NCBI GenBank assembly: GCA_050305935.1
Contig: JBNLGG010000014.1
Span: 1-64,000, forward strand
Length of the DNA: 64,000 nucleotides
Source of the DNA: CAJXNP01 sp050305935
GTDB lineage: Bacteria; Bacteroidota; Bacteroidia; Cytophagales; Cyclobacteriaceae
Direction of reading: 5' to 3'
Part shown: piece by piece, positions 30,501 through 38,036 of the stretch
How the letters are laid out: each line of letters opens with the position of its first letter
Position numbering within the stretch: position 1 is the first letter of the stretch
Position numbers and translations under genes: made by a program
The notes under the pieces: model-generated
Databases searched by the model: none
What the model saw: only the letters and a program-made list of their open reading frames with translations
What the model was told of the DNA's origin: nothing

Positions 30501-30853
30501 GACACATGTACATTATCATTGATCCTTTTAAACCTCAACCCTGACTGTGCAGAAATCTGAAGCAGGGCTTCCTCAAGGGATTCATCGTCTATAAAAAGGC
30601 TAATTCTCGGTGTGTTTTCGAGCTCCCTTTGATGGTAAGTGAAATTCAATTGCGTCTGACGCTCAATTGCTTTGAAAACATTTTCAATCTTCGCATTGCT
30701 AAATTGAAGATGCACATTCATATCATTTATACTTGCCATTTGTGCTTTACTGGTAGCGGCAAATAGCATTGAGGACAACATTGCCTGAATAAAAATGCCA
30801 TATAAAGTCAGTTTTGTCATTCTTAATAATTGTTGTAAAACTTTACGTTTCAT
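27551..30853 (-). CDS. susC: SusC/RagA-family TonB-linked outer-membrane transporter (locus B)
   Basis: 1100 residues: signal peptide; STN domain (about 45-100, with VFKAIERQTQLNFTYH); carboxypeptidase-regulatory-like domain (GLPGVNVIIKGTAQGTVTD); SusC box EEVVVIGYGTQ; plug with SIDVLKDGSAAAIYGVRGNNG; long barrel ending in FTIGANVSF. The first 230 residues are much closer to the locus A SusC than the barrel is, so signalling and plug regions are conserved while the substrate-handling barrel has diverged. The STN domain fits control by the FecR encoded just upstream. Confidence 0.95.
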   Translation of the reverse strand: MKRKVLQQLLRMTKLTLYGIFIQAMLSSMLFAATSKAQMASINDMNVHLQFSNAKIENVFKAIERQTQLNFTYHQRELENTPRISLFIDDESLEEALLQISAQSGLRFKRINDNVHVSKVKKGEAKVQEVVEFYQSINVTGKVTTEEEPNGLPGVNVIIKGTAQGTVTDVDGNYNIVVPSSEAILVFSSVGFVPEEVTVGNTSVIDIVMIPDITSLEEVVVIGYGTQTKGDVTSSVASVKSKDFVKAPVKNAGQLLQGKVAGLTIASSSGDPTSGVQVLLRGNTTILGTNIEPLVLIDGIPGDLNTVAPEDIESIDVLKDGSAAAIYGVRGNNGVIIITTKKVGNKINTLDYSFQLSAQTIARKMDMLSAEDYRQQITDGTRDASWDNGASTDWFDEATQTPFSQIHNLSYRGGNSQTNYLLNFNYRGLEGIFLKSDNKTFNGRIDVTHKMYDDKLEFNLGIIGRQNTFTMTRDGDSFDGWIYRQINIQNPTSPTKNEDGSWFQEGIFDYDNPLARIFESDGRSKHQYTRYNARIKYTPFSGLSLNANMAYDKYNRSRGYSETKQHISTTRDGRNGFASIGNEEGIYRFLELIGEYRKITGDHEFSVLGGYGYQENEWFNSGMTNQDFATDAFGYANIGSGKALEEGNASMWSNRGKTNLISFFGRASYSFKDKYLFLASVRHEAASQLYGAKTPWGTFPAVSIGWRINEESFMSGINSLDILKLRAGYGVTGNSPKDLFLGVATLKYADYFLINGNWIRSLEPEQNPNPYLRWEEKEEYNIGLDYGFLGDRIYGAIDYYIRRIDGLLYSYQVPVPPNLNDHTTANVGIMENKGLEMSMSFVPVKNSDFEWTTQVLFSTNSNKLVTLSNDLYQLETNYFPAGGTGVPIQTHTHLVEIGGKIGNFHGYKVVDITEDGKWIYENVDGEIVDYDNFNRGFEDKKIIGNGVPNYHAGWNNTFRYKNFDLSVTMRGSFDFQIANLQRAYYENTGDERYNRLKSAYDKVFGKAVLNTNIPLEFNSYYVEDGDFWKVDNITLGYNFGNIGSAIRSARVYVSTLNTFIITGYKGIDPEVSWTGLDPGINNRDQYPTTRTFTIGANVSF

Positions 30854-30960
30854 ATTTTTATGAAGTTTGGTGGTTAATTAAACTGATCATTGAACTTTTA
30901 TCTGTGATGCTACCAAGAGAATGCGCCAACATTTTTGATTGGTAGATCATAAAACATGAT

Positions 30961-30992
30961 GTCAGTGATGGCGATCTTATCGTCGCACTGAC
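30961..30992. other. Hairpin between fecR and susC (locus B)
   Basis: GTCAGTG (30961-30967) pairs with CACTGAC (30986-30992), and inner bases (CGAT/ATCG) extend it to a nearly continuous stem. Read in the fecR-to-susC direction, an A run precedes the stem, as in locus A. A small second stem (GATCAT/ATGATG region, 30946-30961) follows. Confidence 0.6.
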
Positions 30993-31029
30993 TTTTTTTT
31001 TACTAGTATCGTTTTACCCCATATCTTTT

Positions 31030-32112
31030 TTATTTGATGATTACTTTTTTACCTCTTATTTCGTATTCAAAACCCAGCACGAAGCTGATGCCGTTTAGCA
31101 CTGTTTCCAGGCTTTTATCTTTATAATTGCCTGTGTAACCCTTTAGAATTCTTTGGTTTAATCCAGTTGCGTCTATTTCAACCCCATACCAGTTTTTCAG
31201 TTTTTTAGTGATTTCTTCCAGTGACGAATTTTCAAAAACCAATATTCCGTTTACCCAGGCCAATACTTTTTCCGCATCAAAATTTTGGACCCTAAATGTG
31301 TTGTGTTTACTACTGAAAACAGCTTGCTGGTTAGGGGTTAGATATCGTTCGTCAAGGCTATGGTCAGGACTTTCACGGGAAACCTTTACACTTCCGGTGA
31401 CAACAGCCACTTCAAAATCGTCTGCATTGTTGTTGGTTTTTATATTGAAGGAAGTCCCCAGCACTGTTGTGTTAATACTGCCAGTCCTGATAACGAATGG
31501 TCGGGTAGGATCATCGGCAACCTCAAAAAATGCTTCCCCTTTAAATTCAATAATCCTCAGGCTGTCAGAAAAATTCTGTGGGTAATGAATCTCACTTTCG
31601 GAATTTAATTTGACCATCGTGCCATCAGAAAGCTTCATCGTATATTTTTGTCCACGATTAATGGTTTTCGATAAAAACTTTACCTCCCGCCCGTGTAGTG
31701 ATTCATTAGTCAATTTAGGTTGGAAGTATATGAAGCCTGATACGGCTATGAGCGAAAGAAATGTCAATCCCACTGTTAATTTACTGAAAAATAAAGACCT
31801 ACTTCTTTGTGGAATCGCTCCTCTTTGATGAAATGGCTCTTTTACATGATTGTTTTCTTTATGAAGAATTCTTTCCTGTATCAGCATAAAAAGTTCGTCT
31901 TTGTTTTTTAGAGGGGGATCATCATCCGAATTCCACAAATTTTCGATTTCGACCGCGCAAGTTGCCTCCATCTGCTCCGACCGATACCATCGAAGAATCT
32001 CCCTTACTTCTTCGTCCTTGCATTTGCCCGCCCTGAACTTTCGTATTAATTTTTTGTCCACTGTAAATCGCCTTAGTATACTATATACCAATGAAAGGCC
32101 GGAACTACTCAC
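31030..32112 (-). CDS. FecR-family anti-sigma factor (locus B)
   Basis: Up to 360 residues. The GTG at 32061 (VDKKLIRKF...) is a credible alternative start giving 343 residues, because the first 17 codons look unlike the family's N-terminus. Layout: cytoplasmic sigma-binding part, a membrane segment near 112-130 (LTVGLTFLSLIAVSGFIYF), a FecR domain (NRGQKYTMKLSDGTMVKLNS, GEAFFEVADDPTRPFVI, LGTSFNIKT) and a C-terminal DUF4974-like domain (ITKKLKNWYGVEIDA to KKVIIK). It heads the - strand operon fecR-susC-susD-VCBS-VCBS and is divergent from its probable partner sigma gene. Confidence 0.92.
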   Translation of the reverse strand: MSSSGLSLVYSILRRFTVDKKLIRKFRAGKCKDEEVREILRWYRSEQMEATCAVEIENLWNSDDDPPLKNKDELFMLIQERILHKENNHVKEPFHQRGAIPQRSRSLFFSKLTVGLTFLSLIAVSGFIYFQPKLTNESLHGREVKFLSKTINRGQKYTMKLSDGTMVKLNSESEIHYPQNFSDSLRIIEFKGEAFFEVADDPTRPFVIRTGSINTTVLGTSFNIKTNNNADDFEVAVVTGSVKVSRESPDHSLDERYLTPNQQAVFSSKHNTFRVQNFDAEKVLAWVNGILVFENSSLEEITKKLKNWYGVEIDATGLNQRILKGYTGNYKDKSLETVLNGISFVLGFEYEIRGKKVIIK

Positions 32113-32229
32113 AGGCTCAGTGAAACTTTGTTAAAAAGCACAGTGCATAAGTATCTTCTTTTAAAAAATTAAAAAAAATATTTACTAAATTCCTGCAAAT
32201 GACTAATATGAGTAAACATTACTTTTAAA

Positions 32230-32820
32230 ATGCTAATTGATTCTTCAGTGATAAGATCCTTAAAGGAAGGAGGTGAGGCAGCGTTTAAAATCGTCTATGA
32301 CACCTTCAGTCAAAAGATCTTTATCGTCGCAATAAAGTTCGGGTTAGCTGAGGAAGAAGCACAGGAAGTTGTTCAGGAGGTCTTCGTTAAATTATGGGAT
32401 CACCGGAGAACCTTGAAGGAAGATTTATCTATTAATGCCTACCTGCTGACCATCACAAAAAACACGTTGATCAATTATAGCAAAAAACAGGCATATGAAA
32501 TAGCGTATAAGAAGTACCTTGACAAGCAAGATCTGAATTCCAATTTCAGCACCGAGGATGAGATTATTTATGCTGATTACGAATTATTAACTCAATCATT
32601 TATCAATCAACTCCCGGCTCAACAGAAAGAAATATTCCTGCTTGCGAAAAAAGAAAATATGCCTAGTAAAGAGATTGCTGAAAAACTAAACATCTCCCTG
32701 CGAACGGTTGAAAACCAGATATACAGGGCTACAAAAAAGATCAAAGAAGAGCTGAGAAGAAATAATGTGGCAATTGATTTACTATCAATATGTGGATATT
32801 TCTTCTGTTTCCTCTTGTGA
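32230..32820 (+). CDS. ECF RNA polymerase sigma factor, FecI-like (locus B)
   Basis: 196 residues with sigma-2 (AFKIVYDTFSQKIFIVAIKF, AQEVVQEVFVKLWDH) and sigma-4 (LPAQQKEIFLLAKKENMPSKEIAEKLNISLRTVENQI). It is transcribed away from fecR, separated by a 117-bp A+T-rich region that must hold both promoters. In locus A the sigma gene is instead on the same strand and upstream of fecR, so the two loci differ in how sigma and anti-sigma dosage are linked. The expected role is to transcribe the fecR-susCD operon when the receptor is occupied. Confidence 0.92.
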   Translation: MLIDSSVIRSLKEGGEAAFKIVYDTFSQKIFIVAIKFGLAEEEAQEVVQEVFVKLWDHRRTLKEDLSINAYLLTITKNTLINYSKKQAYEIAYKKYLDKQDLNSNFSTEDEIIYADYELLTQSFINQLPAQQKEIFLLAKKENMPSKEIAEKLNISLRTVENQIYRATKKIKEELRRNNVAIDLLSICGYFFCFLL

Positions 32821-33032
32821 GCAAATGGTATTAGTATTCGATAAACTTATACTACCATATGTTTAAATTTTTAAACGTTTAGCAGATATTTGATATAATA
32901 ATCAAATGGAGGACGAACGAATTTTCACAAATGACAAAATACGATCACTCTATCCGGCCAGGAGGTGATTTTCACAGAATCTAAAGCGGGGAATGGGCGA
33001 ATGACAACCTCAACAAAGGGGTGCCAGTAATG

Positions 33033-33063
33033 AAAAAAAGCCTTGTGCTACGCACAAGGCTTT
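33033..33063 (-). terminator. Intrinsic terminator of tRNA-Ser
   Basis: A 12-bp stem (33037-33048 with 33052-33063) with a 3-nt loop. On the - strand it is followed by a run of seven T, 39 bp past the 3' end of the tRNA. Confidence 0.85.
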
Positions 33064-33101
33064 CAATCTCTTATCACCTTCGCTAAAGCTTCGGCGATCA
33101 A

Positions 33102-33189
33102 TGGCAGAGAGTGAGGGATTCGAACCCCCGGACCTGTTACAGTCAACGGTTTTCAAGACCGCCGCGTTCGACCACTCCGCCAACTCTCT
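33102..33189 (-). tRNA. tRNA-Ser (anticodon TGA)
   Basis: 88 nt including an encoded CCA. The acceptor stem pairs AGAGAGT with ACTCTCT and the discriminator is G. The anticodon loop CTTGAAA carries TGA, a long variable arm of serine type follows, and the T arm holds GTTCGAATC. It reads UCA codons. It follows yihY on the same strand and has its own terminator. Confidence 0.96.
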
Positions 33190-33285
33190 TTATGGTCTGG
33201 ATCACTTTGTGAACCCCAATTTCAAAACGATTTTCTGAAATCGGAGTGCAAATTTAGGTTTAAATTTTTAATGGCAAAAATAAAT

Positions 33286-34215
33286 CTAAAATTCCTTTTC
33301 TTTTTTCTTTTTGTCTCGTTCGGCCTTGGCCAGTGAGGCGTTTAGCTCAAAGCCAGACAACATGATAAAACTGATCACAAACTGCCACACCATCAACGCA
33401 ATCATGGCGCCTATTGAGCCGTAAAGCTTGTTATAGGTGCCGAAGTTGGTAATGTAAAAGGAGAAGCCATAGGAAACCGCTATGATCAGGATGGTAGATA
33501 CAAGTGATCCGGGAGAAAGAAAACGCCACCGTTTATGAAGCACCGGGGCAAAATAGTAAATGGAGGAAATCGCCAGGAGGAACATCACGAATATTACCAG
33601 GAAACGGAGTGCGATGATGCCAAATAAAAGCAAATCCCTACCCAGCAGTCCATGATCTAACAAATAATTTAAAACGAGCTGGCCCCCGATGAGCAAGGCC
33701 ACTGCCAGAACGATCGAAAAAATTAACAGCAAAGTGAGTGCAAATGAAATGAGCCGGGTCTTAAAAAAACCTCTTTTTTCTACTGTTCTGTATATCTTAT
33801 TAAAAGCTCCAATTAATGCAAGCATACCATTGTTGGCGAGGTACAAGGACAGGATCACTGAGAATGATAGCAAGTTGCCGCGCGGTTTATTGATTACGTC
33901 AAAAATAGTGCTCGTTACTTGTTCGAATAGCGCCAGGTCCCCAATTTGCTTGATGATGGTTTCATATAAATTGGGGATCGGAATGTAGGGTATCAATGTG
34001 ATCAGAAAAATGATACCGGGAAATAAAGCCAGTGTAAAATTATAGGCTACGCCACTGGAACGCTCATAAATCTCGTTATTCTTAAAATTTTGAATGTAGA
34101 GTGTAATCAAATGAAAAAAGGAGATCTCATGTCTGCCAAAATGGATGGTATCTAGTTTTTCAATAGTGTGCCTGACGGTCCGGCTGTCGGTTAAAAATCT
34201 AATGAGATTGGGCAT
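33286..34215 (-). CDS. YihY/BrkB-family integral membrane protein
   Basis: 309 residues with about six membrane segments. Recognisable features are SGVAYNFTLALFPGIIFLITLIPYIPIP near the N-terminus, LYLANNGMLALIGAFNKIY, and a C-terminal YGSIGAMIALMVWQF with a lysine-rich tail. The family is widespread in bacteria (formerly misnamed RNase BN); its function is not firmly established. Its start overlaps the end of the upstream thioesterase gene by 17 bp, so it is the last protein gene of an mltG-thioesterase-yihY operon. Confidence 0.88.
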   Translation of the reverse strand: MPNLIRFLTDSRTVRHTIEKLDTIHFGRHEISFFHLITLYIQNFKNNEIYERSSGVAYNFTLALFPGIIFLITLIPYIPIPNLYETIIKQIGDLALFEQVTSTIFDVINKPRGNLLSFSVILSLYLANNGMLALIGAFNKIYRTVEKRGFFKTRLISFALTLLLIFSIVLAVALLIGGQLVLNYLLDHGLLGRDLLLFGIIALRFLVIFVMFLLAISSIYYFAPVLHKRWRFLSPGSLVSTILIIAVSYGFSFYITNFGTYNKLYGSIGAMIALMVWQFVISFIMLSGFELNASLAKAERDKKKKEKEF

Positions 34216-34621
34216 CAGTAAAAAATGGCTTTAAGACGCGAATTAAAATTTCCGGAGCTAAACATGGCCTTCTATTTTCTGCATTTACAAAAGCGAGTGT
34301 CGTCTGTCCTAAATTTATTAATTTTTCCTTTTCATTATAGATTTCGTAGTCAAAAATAGCCCTTTTGGAGGGTAATTCCTTTAAATAGGTTTTGATGGTC
34401 AGCATCTCATCATAAAGAGCCGGGCGGATGTATTTCGAAGAGTTTTCTACTACCGGCATCATCACCCCCGAGCTTTCTATTTCCCGGTAGGTAATCCCCA
34501 AATTTCTCAGGGAGTCTGTCCTGGCTATCTCATAAAACCTGGCATAATTGCCATAGTACATATATCCCATCTGGTCCGTATCGGCGTAGCTTACTCTAAT
34601 TTTAATCTCGTCTGAAAACAT
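34199..34621 (-). CDS. Acyl-CoA thioesterase, YbgC/4-hydroxybenzoyl-CoA thioesterase family
   Basis: A 140-residue single hot-dog domain. The motif RVSYADTDQMGYMYYGNYARFYEIAR contains the catalytic Asp of the YbgC group (DTDQMG, then YYGNY). The family hydrolyses short-chain or aromatic acyl-CoA, or acyl-ACP. One base separates it from the stop of mltG and it overlaps yihY, so it is translationally coupled inside the operon. Link to envelope lipid metabolism is inferred. Confidence 0.88.
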   Translation of the reverse strand: MFSDEIKIRVSYADTDQMGYMYYGNYARFYEIARTDSLRNLGITYREIESSGVMMPVVENSSKYIRPALYDEMLTIKTYLKELPSKRAIFDYEIYNEKEKLINLGQTTLAFVNAENRRPCLAPEILIRVLKPFFTDAQSH

Positions 34622-34622
34622 A

Positions 34623-35654
34623 TTACTGGTAAATTCTGGCGCGATTTAACGCCTGTTGGAATTTTCTTGCGTTGTTATTGTGCTCCCGAAGGGAAGCGGT
34701 GAAATTGTGGTATCCTGAAAAATCTTCCCTGGCGCACATGTATATATATTTGTGATCCTCGTGGTTCAACACGGCATCGATTGAAATGATGGACGGAAAA
34801 TTGATAGGGCCGGGGGGGAGTCCGGCATATTTATAGGTATTGTAAGGCGAATCTATTTCCTTATGCACATTTAATACCCGTTGGATCTCAAAATTGCCGA
34901 CGGCGTAAATCAACGTAGGATCAGCCTGAAGGGGCATACCCATTTTAAGTCGGTTCAGGTATAACCCGGCTATCCTCGGGCTCTCGTCATTGTGGCGGGT
35001 CTCGGCCTGAACGATAGAAGCCAGGACCGATACCTCTGCCGGGCTCATATTAAGTGCTATCGCCTTATCCATCCTGCTTTCATTCCAGAATTTGTCGTAT
35101 TCCTTTTTAAATTTCTCCAGTAGCTGCTCAGCGCTAATGGTCCAGTACACTTCATGGGTATTAGGAATAAACATGGTTCGGAAACTTTCCCTGTCAAAAC
35201 CAAATTTCTCTGGTGTTTCAGGGTCAAACAGCAGGTAATCAAATTGTGCCGCTTCGAGCTCAATATTGTCGCAGACTTTTTCGGAAAGCTCTTCCAGGAG
35301 ACGGACATTGGAAAAAGTTATATTGACCGGCGTTTGCTCGCCTCCACGGAGCATTTTTATCGTTTCATAATTCGTAGCATTTGCCTTGATAGTGTATTTG
35401 CCCGGCTTCACATTTTCCTGGTAATTCATCAGTTTGGCCATAAACGCAAAGGACATCAGGTCATTGACATAGTCGGGATACAATCCTTCTTTTACATCTT
35501 CAAATGTGTCTCCATGATAAATGTAAAACTCACGGTCTTCCTGATCGACCAGCAAATTAGGCGTATATACAATCTGGTAGGCATAGAATGAAAATGAAAT
35601 AAACATGATCATCAAGACCACCAGTACTATGACAAAGATTTTTCTTGTTTTCAT
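34623..35654 (-). CDS. mltG: Endolytic murein transglycosylase MltG
   Basis: 343 residues from ATG 35654 (MKTRKIFVIV); the frame is open 31 codons further but that stretch overlaps the divergent promoter region. One N-terminal membrane anchor (residues 5-25) is followed by a LysM-like region and the YceG domain, with catalytic Glu in VQAETRHNDES and LYLNRLKMGMPLQADPT, and GPINFPSIISIDAVL. The enzyme cleaves nascent peptidoglycan strands in the periplasm and sets glycan length. It is the first gene of the mltG-thioesterase-yihY operon and divergent from the YrdC-family gene. Confidence 0.93.
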   Translation of the reverse strand: MKTRKIFVIVLVVLMIMFISFSFYAYQIVYTPNLLVDQEDREFYIYHGDTFEDVKEGLYPDYVNDLMSFAFMAKLMNYQENVKPGKYTIKANATNYETIKMLRGGEQTPVNITFSNVRLLEELSEKVCDNIELEAAQFDYLLFDPETPEKFGFDRESFRTMFIPNTHEVYWTISAEQLLEKFKKEYDKFWNESRMDKAIALNMSPAEVSVLASIVQAETRHNDESPRIAGLYLNRLKMGMPLQADPTLIYAVGNFEIQRVLNVHKEIDSPYNTYKYAGLPPGPINFPSIISIDAVLNHEDHKYIYMCAREDFSGYHNFTASLREHNNNARKFQQALNRARIYQ

Positions 35655-35700
35655 ATGAAGGGCAAAATTAATAATTTGACCCAAAGTATTGTGGAATTTT

Positions 35701-36342
35701 ATGACGAAGAATAATAGTGCGACGGTATTAAAGATGTATGAGAACAACCCTGAGCAGAGTAAAATCGAAAGGCTTGCGAATGCATTAAAAGATGGCTCGG
35801 TAGTGATTTACCCAACTGACACGGTGTATGGGTTGGGCTGTGATCTGTATAATTCCAAAGCGATTGACCGGATCACCCGAATAAAAAGCTTTAGCGCTGC
35901 CAAGCCAATTTTCACGATCATTTGTGAAGACATCAGCCAGGTGTCTCAATATACCAAGGTAATCAGCAATGAAGTTTTTAAAATGATGAAACGGGTCTTG
36001 CCGGGACCTTATACATTCATTCTGGAAGCCAATAATAAAATACCAAAGGCAATCAATCAGAAAAGGAAAACAATCGGCGTGAGGGTTCCTGACAATAATA
36101 TTACCCTGGCCATCGTCCGGGCGCTTGGCAACCCGATTATAACGACATCCATTAAATTCGACGATGATGTGGTAGAGTATTATACAGATCCGGCAGATAT
36201 CATTGACGCCTACGAAAAATTGGTTGACTACATTGTCGATGGGGGACTGGGTGGGAACTCGCCAAGTACGATGGTGGATTGCTCAAAAGAAGAAATCGAG
36301 ATCATTCGCGAAGGTGCTGGAAATCTCGATAATTTGTTTTAG
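35701..36342 (+). CDS. YrdC/Sua5/YciO-family protein, probable L-threonylcarbamoyladenylate synthase
   Basis: 213 residues from ATG 35701 (a TTG four codons upstream and an ATG at 35734 are alternatives). The YrdC domain starts at KDGSVVIYPTDTVYGLGCD and contains RIKSFSAAKPIFTIICED and GPYTFILEAN. Sua5/YrdC makes the threonylcarbamoyl-AMP used for t6A37 of tRNA. The KRKTIGVRVPDN and GNPIITTSI motifs and short length place it near the YciO-like branch common in Bacteroidota, so the activity is probable but not certain. Confidence 0.85.
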   Translation: MTKNNSATVLKMYENNPEQSKIERLANALKDGSVVIYPTDTVYGLGCDLYNSKAIDRITRIKSFSAAKPIFTIICEDISQVSQYTKVISNEVFKMMKRVLPGPYTFILEANNKIPKAINQKRKTIGVRVPDNNITLAIVRALGNPIITTSIKFDDDVVEYYTDPADIIDAYEKLVDYIVDGGLGGNSPSTMVDCSKEEIEIIREGAGNLDNLF

Positions 36343-36406
36343 GAGATGGAGGAATGTTCTATTTTCGCTTTTTAAAATTTGCTACTCTGAGCTGTTATTA
36401 TTTCCC

Positions 36407-37624
36407 ATGGATATTGTAAAAATCCTTCATTCGGTACCGATTTTCACTGGCCTGGATACCCACATGATTCAGCGGATACATCGCGTGATGCTACGGGAAG
36501 AATATGGAAAAGACACCAAGATCATTGAGGAAGGAAATGTGGGTAATAGCATGTTTATTATTCTTTCCGGAAGCGTGCGTGTGACGAAATATGGAGCCAA
36601 TGGTCAGGAGGTATTAATCACTAACATGCAATCAGGATCTTATTTTGGTGAGTTGTCCTTAATTGATAACCTGCCGCGCTCTGCCAATGTTGTGGCCAAT
36701 GAAAAATCAGTTTTATTAAGCCTTGGTAAGCATGTATTCGAAAAGCTACTGAATGAAAACAAGGAATTTGCGGTAACCTTTTACAAAAACTGCATGATGG
36801 AGACCATGTCTCGGATCAGAGAAACTGCTTCCAACTTAACGGTTTCCCAAAATGTGCTCAGCCAGAAATCCACCCGTCTCGACCAGATTGATGCTGACCT
36901 GATGCACGCAGCCAAAATCCAGGACTACTTTTTGAACACCAATATTCTTGAAGACGAAAAGCCTTTGATCGAAGGGGTGAAGCAATCCTATGTATACAAG
37001 CCTTACCTGGAAGTGGGGGGTGATTTCCTGAATATCCATAAGATTGATGATAACAAGCTGGGTATTGTTATTGCCGATGTGATGGGGCATGGGATATCTG
37101 CAGCGCTCGCTACCGGGGTCATGAAAAGTGCTTTTACCCTTTTCGTTAAGAAATATGGTGAGCAGCCCGTTGACCTGGTGAAGCGGATGAATACGCATTT
37201 TTATGAGATTTTTTCCTCTCTTTATGCGACCGGGTATTACGCTTTTATTGACATGTCCAATAAAAAGATCAGAATGGTGAAAGCAGGCCATCATCACCCG
37301 CTCATCTGGAAGAAAAACATGCAGACTTTCGCCGCCCTGGAATCTGCAGGCCCTGGTTTGGGGATTATCCCCAATGCCGTTTTTAACGAGTTGGTCATAG
37401 ATATTGAATCGGGTGACAAAGTGTTGTTTTATACCGACGGAATCATTGAACAAAAAAACAGGCAATCTGAAATGTACTCCCAGGAGCGACTGGAATGCAT
37501 CTTCAGCGAATTAATAAAAAGAGGTGAACCGGACATACTACAGGTCATTCTGGAAGACCTCGCCGACTACAGCGGCACCATCGAATTCCAGGATGATGTG
37601 TCATTACTCCTTTTTGAGTTTTAA
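36407..37624 (+). CDS. Cyclic-nucleotide-binding domain protein with SpoIIE-type PP2C phosphatase
   Basis: 405 residues from ATG 36407; the frame is open farther upstream but overlaps the YrdC gene. N-terminus: cNMP-binding fold (KIIEEGNVGNSMFIILSGSVRVTKYG, GSYFGELSLIDNLPRSANVVA) at about 15-125. A short helical linker (RIRETASNLTVSQNV) leads to a PPM/SpoIIE phosphatase domain with metal-binding Asp in VGGDFLNI and VIADVMGHGISAALATG, and YTDGIIEQ and FQDDVSLL at the end. Such proteins dephosphorylate anti-sigma-factor antagonists. The nucleotide-binding domain would allow ligand control. It is soluble, with no membrane segment. Partner genes are not adjacent. Confidence 0.9.
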   Translation: MDIVKILHSVPIFTGLDTHMIQRIHRVMLREEYGKDTKIIEEGNVGNSMFIILSGSVRVTKYGANGQEVLITNMQSGSYFGELSLIDNLPRSANVVANEKSVLLSLGKHVFEKLLNENKEFAVTFYKNCMMETMSRIRETASNLTVSQNVLSQKSTRLDQIDADLMHAAKIQDYFLNTNILEDEKPLIEGVKQSYVYKPYLEVGGDFLNIHKIDDNKLGIVIADVMGHGISAALATGVMKSAFTLFVKKYGEQPVDLVKRMNTHFYEIFSSLYATGYYAFIDMSNKKIRMVKAGHHHPLIWKKNMQTFAALESAGPGLGIIPNAVFNELVIDIESGDKVLFYTDGIIEQKNRQSEMYSQERLECIFSELIKRGEPDILQVILEDLADYSGTIEFQDDVSLLLFEF

Positions 37625-38036
37625 ATTGAACCAGGCCAGACGATAGTCAGGCCGGTCTGATTTGTTTTTTCAATACGCATTACCAACTCCCATTCAAACG
37701 TTGTTAAGGTCTGCGACCTTTAATGAGGTTGCTTCGCCCTCCGCGCCCTTGCGCCTGGTTGCTTGATCCCCCGCAGATTCATCCGACCACTTCCCGCAAA
37801 CCATGCACACGTCCAGTGGTGGGATGAAGAAACTCCATACCTAATGCCCACTGCCGATGATCTCCTCTTTCGGTCATCCGACTTCCGACTTCCGACTTCC
37901 GACTTCCGTCATCCGACTTCCGACAAAAGTTCACACATTCCTAAGTTGTCCTCTGCCCATACCTCTCTGCCCTTACCTCTTTGCCCCCCGGCACATCCCA
38001 AATCCGCAATCACACATCAAAATTCCGGAATCCGTC
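37625..38036. repeat. Gene-free region with 7-bp tandem repeats and small palindromes
   Basis: 412 bp between the phosphatase gene and the convergent ppc gene. It holds a palindrome AAGGTC-TGC-GACCTT (about 37706-37720). A short satellite of the unit TTCCGAC at about 37872-37924 is interrupted by two TCATCCGAC variants. Loosely repeated CCTCTGCCC/CCTCTTTGCCCC units lie near 37950-37988. No believable gene is present; the composition (C-rich on the + strand) differs strongly from the surroundings. Confidence 0.7.

Noticed and set aside
35655..35747. N-terminal extension of MltG by 31 codons
   Set aside because: The extra residues precede the normal membrane anchor and overlap the start region of the divergent YrdC-family gene; ATG 35654 fits the family.
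36203..36406. Upstream extension of the cNMP/phosphatase gene
   Set aside because: It lies within the YrdC-family coding sequence in another frame; the cNMP domain begins normally from ATG 36407.
37872..37924. Short tandem repeats that could suggest a CRISPR array
   Set aside because: The unit is only 7 bp and directly tandem, with no unique spacers and no cas genes nearby.
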